Shown piece after piece: positions 24,446 to 29,300 of a DNA stretch of 29,300 nucleotides. The stretch lies in NCBI GenBank assembly GCA_023404095.1, contig JAEYDD010000013.1, positions 1 through 29,300 on the forward strand, in the 5' to 3' direction. The stretch is from Pseudomonadota bacterium. Lineage in GTDB: Bacteria; Pseudomonadota; Alphaproteobacteria; Rhizobiales; Rhizobiaceae. A model generated the notes under the pieces. It saw only the letters and a program-made list of their open reading frames with translations, made no database searches and was not told the origin of the DNA. The position numbers were made by a program, and so were the translations under genes. Each line of letters starts with the position of its first letter. The stretch's first letter is position 1.

Positions 24446-24799
24446 ATGACCTCGAGAAAACTGATGTGCATGACAGTTGCTGCCCTTCTTCTTCCCATCA
24501 GTCCCGCAACCGTAGCTTTCGCCCAGTCAGACGATGGTGCAACTCAAACCCAAGGGACCCAGATGCCCGGCATGGCGATGGGCGGCAGAATGCAGGGAAT
24601 GATGGGCGGAATGCCTATGGGGCCGATGCGCGGCCACATGATGAAGATCATGTTTGCCGTAGCTGATACGGATGGCGACGGCGCGTTGTCCTTCGAGGAG
24701 GTGACAGCGGTCCACAAGCGCATTTTCGACAGCGTGGATGCAAGCAAGGACGGCAAGGTTACGCTGGAAGAGATGCAGACGTTTATGCAGGGTCAATAG
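24446..24799 (+). CDS. Exported Met-rich EF-hand protein
   Basis: A 117-residue protein with a signal peptide (MCMTVAALLLPISPATVAFA), a Met/Gly-rich stretch (MPGMAMGGRMQGMMGGMPMG) and two EF-hand-like loops, DTDGDGALSFEE and DASKDGKVTLEE. The first part suits Cu(I)/Ag(I) binding through Met sulphur and the second Ca(II) binding, suggesting a periplasmic metal-binding or sensor protein. An AGGAG site precedes the ATG. It lies 114 bp after the SRPBCC gene, so may share its transcript or have its own promoter, and is followed by a strong hairpin. Confidence 0.82.
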   Translation: MTSRKLMCMTVAALLLPISPATVAFAQSDDGATQTQGTQMPGMAMGGRMQGMMGGMPMGPMRGHMMKIMFAVADTDGDGALSFEEVTAVHKRIFDSVDASKDGKVTLEEMQTFMQGQ

Positions 24800-24841
24800 G
24801 AGTCGGCGGGATCGGATGATGGCATTCAGACCAAAAATTGG

Positions 24842-24869
24842 AACACGCGCCGCGTGGCCGGCGCGTGTT
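24842..24869. terminator. Bidirectional hairpin terminator
   Basis: AACACGCGCCG (24842-24852) pairs perfectly with CGGCGCGTGTT (24859-24869) around CGTGGC. It sits between the convergent EF-hand gene and the copper-storage pseudogene. Stem sequence and the following TGTTGG-like bases closely match the hairpin after copZ at 18707-18733. Confidence 0.7.
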
Positions 24870-24983
24870 GGGTGTTGGCCAGGCTAGGCCGCCATTTCCT
24901 CGCAACTTTTCGCGCAGCGTCGGCAGACGTCAACGCATTCCTGCATGCCGCCAATTCGCTCACAGTCCTCCGCACATTGCGTA

Positions 24984-24991
24984 CAGATTTC
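24984..24991. repeat. Left target site duplication
   Basis: CAGATTTC directly abuts the left terminal repeat of the 294-bp element and is identical to 25286-25293. It belongs to the codons for the AEIC part of the interrupted copper-storage gene. Confidence 0.85.
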
Positions 24992-25285
24992 CGGAACTAT
25001 GTAGCAAATGCCACAAGCGCCAGGTTGTTATTTGCCCTTCCGAGCTTCTCTTACGAGCCGAGTGGCTTCTTCCATTATCTCGATCTCTATGGAGTCCGCA
25101 TTGGGTCCACCGAAACGGTGTTCCGAGGCTATTTCCAATGTAGCATTCTCAAAACGAGTACGCGCGGCCGCGGCATGGCGCTTCCTGTCTGGAGAATCCA
25201 ATACGGCCTTGTCCGGCATCGATCTTCCTCGGCCCTAACGCCTCGCCATCCTAAGCCGTCTTGTGGCATTTGCCACATAATTACG
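24992..25285. mobile_element. 294-bp MITE-like element with 26-bp TIRs and 8-bp TSD
   Basis: Left terminal repeat 24992-25017 and right repeat 25260-25285 are inverted copies over 26 bp with 3 mismatches; the shared core is GCAAATGCCACAAG. They are flanked by an exact 8-bp target duplication, CAGATTTC, at 24984-24991 and 25286-25293. Without element and duplication the surrounding copper-storage gene reads through in frame, which confirms the borders. It is too short for a transposase, so it must be moved by one encoded elsewhere. Duplications of 8 bp occur in several families (for example IS66, ISL3, IS1595); the outer end reads CGTAA on one side, and IS66 ends begin GTAA, but the other end does not match, so the family is left open. 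The element carries one short open frame. Confidence 0.85.
25028..25219 (-). CDS. 63-residue hypothetical protein inside the inserted element
   Basis: This frame occupies most of the internal part of the 294-bp element. It starts MPDKAVLDSPDRKRHAAAAR and ends ATRLVREARKGK, giving a charged, mostly helical protein with no Cys and no membrane segment. A GAGGAAG ribosome site stands 5-7 bases before the ATG, which is unusual for a pure MITE and suggests it may be translated. I do not recognise it. It could be a captured small gene (for instance an antitoxin-like or regulatory peptide) or chance coding in a high-GC element. Confidence 0.45.
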   Translation of the reverse strand: MPDKAVLDSPDRKRHAAAARTRFENATLEIASEHRFGGPNADSIEIEIMEEATRLVREARKGK

Positions 25286-25293
25286 CAGATTTC
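25286..25293. repeat. Right target site duplication
   Basis: CAGATTTC directly follows the right terminal repeat of the element and is identical to the left copy. The lack of mismatch suggests a recent insertion relative to the divergence of the terminal repeats. Confidence 0.85.
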
Positions 25294-25542
25294 CGCGCAT
25301 TCTCTGCATATATGCTTGTGATGCTAAGCCCCAGAAGCATGAATTGCGCTGAGGTACGACAAATTTCCGCGCACGCCATCATAACTGGAAGTGGTGGGGT
25401 GCTGTATTCTCGCCGCCAATCTCAAGGCAGTGGTGCATAGCGGTCGATAGGCATTCCCGATAGCAGGACAGACAGTTGTCGATGCAAGCCCTCGTCTTGG
25501 GTGACCGAGCGTGATGCATCGCTGTACTCTTGTCCCATGCGG

Positions 25543-25962
25543 CTATTGGGCATGCTCGTTGACCCACGCAGTCATTTCCTCGATTTCCTTCTTCTGGGCG
25601 TCGATGATCTTCTCAGCCATCGCTTTCGCCTCCGCATCGTCGCCGAATTTCAGCTCGACCTCGGACATGGAGATCGCCCCCATGTGGTGGGCTATCATTC
25701 CACACACGAAAGCCACGTCCGGGTCTTTGGCCATCATTCCTTGCATCATCGCTGGATTCATTCCTTGCATCCCCTCCATCATCGCCTTTTGATGCTCGGT
25801 CATGTCGCTCATCTGCATTTCCGGCATCTGCATGACCTGGCCCGCTGCCATGTCTCCTTTGCATTTATCGGGTAGTGCCATCTGCGCGGAGCTGGGGCTG
25901 GGAGCGACCAAGACGGCCAGGGGAACGGCGGCGACAACAACCATTTTCGTCCAGGAAGTCAT
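25543..25962 (-). CDS. DUF305 exported copper-associated protein
   Basis: A 139-residue protein with a signal peptide (MVVVAAVPLAVLVAPSPSSA) and a DUF305 domain: MIAHHMGAISMSEVELKFG and a following helix KAMAEKIIDAQKKEIEEM. A Met-rich segment (MQMPEMQMSDM, MMEGMQGMNPAMMQGMM) precedes it. DUF305 proteins are ferritin-like helical bundles; CopM-type members bind Cu(I) in the periplasm. The ATG has AGGAG 6-7 bases upstream. It is the middle gene of a minus-strand operon, between the small Cys/His protein and the broken copper-storage gene. Confidence 0.88.
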   Translation of the reverse strand: MTSWTKMVVVAAVPLAVLVAPSPSSAQMALPDKCKGDMAAGQVMQMPEMQMSDMTEHQKAMMEGMQGMNPAMMQGMMAKDPDVAFVCGMIAHHMGAISMSEVELKFGDDAEAKAMAEKIIDAQKKEIEEMTAWVNEHAQ

Positions 25963-25996
25963 TTGAATCTCCTATGTTTCGTAACGGGGCATCAAC

Positions 25997-26320
25997 TCAA
26001 CCAGGACCCGGCTTGGGCGGAGGATAGAGACTCCTTGTGACCACAAATGGCCGGTGAATCCCGACGGATTGCTGTCGAAGCTGAAAGGCGAAAGCGTCCG
26101 GCAGGACCGGAAGGACCGGAAGGACCGGAAAAACCCAAGCGCACAGCGTGGGTTCGCAACAGTTACCCGATACATGTCGCTCTGGGTGGTGCGATGGAAC
26201 ATCTTCGCATTGGCGCGCACCGTCGAAGAACGGAGCTGGCCCAGAGGCGTGCGAGACGGCCACCGTGGGTACCAGCAGAATCAACAAGCAGAGTCTCACG
26301 AATGCATGGAAGAGCGACAT
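25997..26320 (-). CDS. Small secreted Cys/His protein with a Pro-Val-Leu repeat
   Basis: A possible 107-residue protein starting with a signal peptide (LFHAFVRLCLLILLVPTVAVSHA). The mature part has HHPERHVSGNCCEPTLCAW, a repeated PVLPVLPVLP, and a Pro-rich end LYPPPKPGPG. The signal peptide, His pair, CC-x-C cluster and Pro-rich tail copy the design of the protein at 19477-19833, suggesting related small copper-induced proteins. The ATG at 26320 lacks a good ribosome site, and the frame stays open upstream. It precedes DUF305 by 34 bp. Function unknown. Confidence 0.5.
   Translation of the reverse strand: MSLFHAFVRLCLLILLVPTVAVSHASGPAPFFDGARQCEDVPSHHPERHVSGNCCEPTLCAWVFPVLPVLPVLPDAFAFQLRQQSVGIHRPFVVTRSLYPPPKPGPG
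26103..26129. repeat. 9-bp tandem repeat, three copies
   Basis: AGGACCGGA is repeated three times without interruption. Because the unit is 9 bp, changes in copy number add or remove PVL-type tripeptides from the small secreted protein on the minus strand without shifting the frame. Confidence 0.75.
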
Positions 26321-26719
26321 TTTGGCAACCACTGTTTTCTCGAGAACAGATTGGTGCCATAGAAGTTCCGTCAAAACGCAATCCCACTGCGACGCCGTCG
26401 CCTTGACCAAAGCCATCACCGAAGCCTTTGCCGTCTCGGACATCCGTCGGCTCCTTGACACCGCCATCCCCTTCTGCTGCGCCTTTGTGGCAAGCATGTC
26501 ACACGAGCTCCAAGCAGCCATGCGCTGGGCCGAACTCATGTCGCTCCGAACGGCTCGACTTCTGGCTCGCCTGGAATGAAGTCGGTATGCCGAAGAGGGG
26601 ATCGTAGAAAGACGTCGCCGAGCGGGGTGTCACCGGAGGCGCTCTACCGGGAAATGTCGGCTCGCGGGAGGGGGCATCGAAACCTCGACAGGGGACCTGA
26701 AAAATCTTCCACATGCCGC
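26321..26719. other. Intergenic stretch between divergent copper units
   Basis: Nearly 400 bp between the minus-strand copper operon and the copA promoter. Open frames exist on both strands, but none has a recognisable domain or a good ribosome site. No second CueR-type dyad was found for the minus-strand operon. It may hold that operon's promoter or decayed coding DNA. Confidence 0.4.
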
Positions 26720-26750
26720 TTGACCTTACCAAGCTTGGAAGGATTATCTA
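26720..26750 (+). promoter_or_regulatory. CueR/HmrR-type promoter of copA
   Basis: TTGACC (26720-26725) and TATCTA (26745-26750) are 19 bp apart, the overlong spacer typical of MerR-family promoters. The spacer carries the dyad CCTTACCAAGCTTGGAAGG (26724-26742). A Cu(I)-sensing CueR or HmrR would activate it. It lies 30-60 bp upstream of the copA start. Confidence 0.8.
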
Positions 26751-26779
26751 CTTGTGCAGTTAGTGAAAGGTACCATCCC

Positions 26780-29254
26780 ATGACTGCGCTCAAGAAGACT
26801 GAACAAGAACGTTTCGACACCTCCTGGGCCGAGTTCGGCATCGACGGAATGACCTGCGCCTCATGCGTGCGCCGGGTCGAGAAGGCGATCACTGCAGTGC
26901 CGGGGGTCCAGGCCGCTAACGTGAACCTCGCTACCGAACGGGCGACCGTTTCCTACAGCGATCCGTCGGTGGCCGACGCGGTGATCCAGGCGATATCGAA
27001 GGCCGGGTATGAGCCCCGGATCGAGACCCGCGAGCTGCATATCGAGGGCATGACCTGCGCGTCATGCGTCCGCCGCGTCGAGAAGGCGCTGTCGGCGGTG
27101 CCGGGCGTGCTCCAAGCCAACGTCAATCTCGCGACCGAGAAGGCCACCATCCGTTTCACAGGCGGCGACGTTTCCGCGCTCGAGGGCGCGGTCCGCAAGG
27201 CCGGATACGAGGTCATCCATCCGCGCGAGGCGGCGGCCGGTCCGGGGCCGGACCGCAAAGTGCAGGAGCTGAAGGCGCTTGGCTTGTCGCTCGCCTTCGC
27301 AGCGGTGTTCACGCTGCCGCTTTTCGTTCTCGAAATGGGATCGCATTTAGTTCCCGCTATCCATGGCTTGATCATGGAGACAATCGGAATGGAGGAGAAC
27401 CGCTATCTGCAGTTCGTCCTCGCCTCGTTGGTGTTGTTCGGGCCCGGCCTGCGCTTCTTCCGGAAAGGCGTGCCGAACCTTCTGCGCTGGACACCGGACA
27501 TGAACTCGCTGGTCGTGCTCGGTACTTCGGCGGCCTGGGGATATTCGGTCATAGCGACCTTCCTGCCCGAACTGCTGCCCGAAGGCACCGAAAACGTCTA
27601 CTACGAAGCGGCCGCCGTCATCGTCACGCTGATCCTTCTAGGCCGCTTCCTTGAGGCGCGCGCCAAGGGCAAGACAAGCCAGGCGATCAAGCATCTCATC
27701 GGGCTCCAACCCAAGACCGCTTTCGTCCAGCGCGGCGGCGAGTTCATCGAGGTCCAAGTCGCCGATGTCCGCCGCAACGATGTCGTCCGCATCCGTCCCG
27801 GCGAGAAGGTTCCGGTCGACGGAACCGTCATTGACGGCGAGTCATATGTCGACGAGTCCATGATCACGGGCGAACCCGTTCCTGTGAAAATGGCAGTGGG
27901 CTCCGAAGTCGTCGGCGGCACGATCAACAAGACAGGCTCCTTCACCTTCCGTGCCATCAAGATTGGCGGCGACACCCTGCTTGCCCAGATCATCCGGATG
28001 GTCGAGGCGGCACAAGGGTCGAAGCTGCCAATCCAGGCGTTGGTCGACAAGGTGACAGGTTGGTTCGTGCCAGCTGTCATCGCCGCCGCAGCGATCACGT
28101 TCGCAGCATGGCTTGCCCTCGGTCCAGAGCATGCGCTCACCTATGCGCTCGTGAACGCCGTCGCCGTCTTGATCATTGCCTGCCCATGCGCCATGGGCCT
28201 CGCCACACCGACTTCTATCATGGTCGGCACCGGCCGCGCCGCCGAATTCGGCATCCTGTTCCGCAAGGGTGAGGCGCTGCAGAGCCTGCGTGACGTCGAC
28301 GTCGTGGCACTGGACAAGACGGGCACCCTGACCAAAGGCAGGCCGGAGCTGACCGACTTCGAAGTCGCCGAAGGTTTCAAGAAGACCGAGGTCCTCCGCC
28401 TCGTCGCAAGCGTGGAGGCAAATTCAGAACATCCAATCGCCGAAGCCATCGTCGCAGGGGCCAAGGACCAGGGCATCGGTGCGTCGGCCGTTACCGGGTT
28501 CGAAGCCAAGCCGGGCTTCGGTGTCAGCGGAACCGTGGACAGCCGCAAGGTCCTCATCGGTGCCGATCGGGCGATGACTGCGGCGGGCATCGACGTCTCC
28601 GGTTTCACGGCTCGTGCCGCGGAACTCGGCAGCCTTGGCCGTTCGCCGCTCTATGCCGCCATCGACGGCAGGCTGGCCGCCGTGATCGCCGTCGCCGACC
28701 CGATTAAGGAATCGACTCCCGAGGCGATCAACGCCCTCCACGCCCTCGGCTTGAAGGTGGCGATGATCACGGGCGACAACAGTCATACAGCTCGGGCGGT
28801 TGCGGCACAGCTGGGCATCGACGAGGTTGTCGCCGAAGTCCTGCCGAACGGCAAGGTGGACGCCGTGAAGCGGCTCCGTTCCGGTGGACGCAAGGTGGCC
28901 TTCATCGGCGACGGCATCAACGACGCGCCGGCACTGACAGAGGCGGACGTGGGCCTGGCTGTTGGGACGGGTACCGACATCGCAATCGAGAGCGCCGATG
29001 TCGTGCTGATGTCAGGCGAGCTGACCGGGGTACCGCGCGCCATCGCGCTCAGCCAGGCGACGATCCGGAACATCAAGCAGAACCTGTTCTGGGCTTTCGC
29101 CTACAACGTGGTCCTGATCCCCGTCGCCGCGGGCGTGCTCTATCCTGTCAACGGCACCCTGCTGTCCCCGGTCCTCGCCGCCGCCGCCATGGGTATGTCG
29201 AGCGTCTTCGTGCTCGCGAACGCCCTCAGGCTGCGCACCTTCCGGACGGTTTGA
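26780..29254 (+). CDS. copA: Cu(I)-exporting P1B ATPase CopA (ActP type)
   Basis: An 824-residue copper pump with two N-terminal HMA domains, each with a MTCASC site (Cys26/Cys29 and Cys93/Cys96), that can receive Cu(I) from CopZ. Then the P1B core: TGEP actuator motif, CPC membrane site (468-470) within IIACPCAMGLATP, phosphorylated Asp512 in DKTGT, the SEHPIAEAI nucleotide loop and GDGINDAP. The length matches rhizobial ActP/CopA. The ATG at 26780 lies just downstream of the CueR-type promoter with AAAGG about 10 bases before it; the frame is open back to 26576, but that would place the promoter inside the gene. In rhizobia an hmrR gene usually follows; the window ends 46 bp after the stop. 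Confidence 0.95.
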   Translation: MTALKKTEQERFDTSWAEFGIDGMTCASCVRRVEKAITAVPGVQAANVNLATERATVSYSDPSVADAVIQAISKAGYEPRIETRELHIEGMTCASCVRRVEKALSAVPGVLQANVNLATEKATIRFTGGDVSALEGAVRKAGYEVIHPREAAAGPGPDRKVQELKALGLSLAFAAVFTLPLFVLEMGSHLVPAIHGLIMETIGMEENRYLQFVLASLVLFGPGLRFFRKGVPNLLRWTPDMNSLVVLGTSAAWGYSVIATFLPELLPEGTENVYYEAAAVIVTLILLGRFLEARAKGKTSQAIKHLIGLQPKTAFVQRGGEFIEVQVADVRRNDVVRIRPGEKVPVDGTVIDGESYVDESMITGEPVPVKMAVGSEVVGGTINKTGSFTFRAIKIGGDTLLAQIIRMVEAAQGSKLPIQALVDKVTGWFVPAVIAAAAITFAAWLALGPEHALTYALVNAVAVLIIACPCAMGLATPTSIMVGTGRAAEFGILFRKGEALQSLRDVDVVALDKTGTLTKGRPELTDFEVAEGFKKTEVLRLVASVEANSEHPIAEAIVAGAKDQGIGASAVTGFEAKPGFGVSGTVDSRKVLIGADRAMTAAGIDVSGFTARAAELGSLGRSPLYAAIDGRLAAVIAVADPIKESTPEAINALHALGLKVAMITGDNSHTARAVAAQLGIDEVVAEVLPNGKVDAVKRLRSGGRKVAFIGDGINDAPALTEADVGLAVGTGTDIAIESADVVLMSGELTGVPRAIALSQATIRNIKQNLFWAFAYNVVLIPVAAGVLYPVNGTLLSPVLAAAAMGMSSVFVLANALRLRTFRTV

Positions 29255-29255
29255 A

Positions 29256-29300
29256 ACCAGTCGCGCGCCCCCCAGAAGGCCCGGGCCCCCCCCCAACAAA
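29256..29300. other. Low-complexity end of the window
   Basis: After the copA stop the sequence becomes dominated by C runs and ends in a short A-rich tail, mirroring the G/C run at position 1. This is likely a contig-end artefact. Confidence 0.55.

Larger units (their letters stand above)
24884..25519 (-). pseudogene. Four-helix bundle copper-storage protein (Csp/DUF326), interrupted
   Basis: Two coding pieces of a Cys-rich four-helix copper-binding protein lie on either side of an inserted element. The first (ATG at 25519) begins MHHARSPKTRACIDNCLSCY and runs to HHFQL. The last, ending in TAG at 24884, reads CTQCAEDCERIGGMQECVDV then CRRCAKSCEEMAA. CxxxC pairs along helices are typical of Csp proteins, which store many Cu(I) ions. 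After HFQL one base appears lost near 25381 (TTATGATG where TTAATGATG would keep the frame), and another shift is needed near the GGGCTTAG (about 25329) before HHKHICRECAEIC. Removing the 294-bp element and one 8-bp duplication joins AEIC to TQCAEDC in frame. It is 23 bp downstream of the DUF305 gene in the same operon. It is now non-functional unless a fragment is used. Confidence 0.85.

Noticed and set aside
25250..25300. Palindrome TGTGGCA-TT-TGCCACA considered as a separate regulator site
   Set aside because: It falls inside the right terminal repeat of the 294-bp element and is better explained as part of the transposition end.
1..29300. CRISPR array, tRNA, rRNA or replication origin
   Set aside because: No array of regularly spaced direct repeats, no cloverleaf or rRNA sequence and no partition or replication genes were seen by eye.

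Overview
The window looks like accessory DNA (plasmid or genomic island) of an alphaproteobacterium, most likely in the Rhizobiales. That is inferred from GC-rich coding style, gene order and protein character (a copper ATPase of the rhizobial ActP type behind a MerR-type promoter, a DUF305/four-helix copper-protein operon, a PAS/GAF sensor kinase). No rRNA, tRNA, integrase, complete transposase or replication gene was seen. Both ends carry low-complexity G/C runs that look like assembly or contig-end artefacts.

Region 1 (about 0.1-5 kb, minus strand): a crotonase-family enzyme, then a two-gene unit of an MFS transporter and a PAS/GAF histidine kinase joined by a TGATG overlap. Region 2 (5.2-5.6 kb): a 5'-truncated DsbA-like gene next to three short repeats spaced 20-22 bp apart, probably an insertion-sequence scar.

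Region 3 (5.6-17.3 kb) is a dense defence island, all on the minus strand except the last gene. In transcription order it holds a three-gene cassette (a 203-residue protein with a degenerate nuclease-like core, a soluble FtsH-like AAA+/M41 protease, and a metallophosphoesterase), a HEPN/AbiU2-like gene, a short-Argonaute system of SPARDA type (DUF4365-APAZ nuclease plus inactive short pAgo, ATGA-coupled), and a Gabija system (gajA, gajB). A divergent PIN-domain protein closes the island. The three-gene cassette, with its own TTGACT-17-TATATG promoter overlaid by a palindrome, is the best candidate for an undescribed system.

Region 4 (17.5-18.4 kb) is sparse: a Phd-like small protein, a small hypothetical gene and a DUF411 remnant.

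Region 5 (18.4-29.3 kb) is a copper (possibly copper/silver) resistance cluster. copZ and a two-HMA copper ATPase each have a CueR/HmrR-type promoter with a dyad. Between them lie a cytochrome c', a run of genes (small secreted Cys/His protein, Tat-exported multicopper oxidase, HMBD-containing P1B ATPase, DUF2933, SRPBCC) with ATGA overlaps, and a Met-rich EF-hand protein. Facing these is a minus-strand operon of a second small Cys/His secreted protein, a DUF305 protein and a four-helix copper-storage gene. That storage gene is broken by a 294-bp element with 26-bp terminal inverted repeats and an exact 8-bp target duplication. Removing the element and one duplication copy joins the two coding segments in frame. 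The regulator expected for the two dyad promoters is not in the window.
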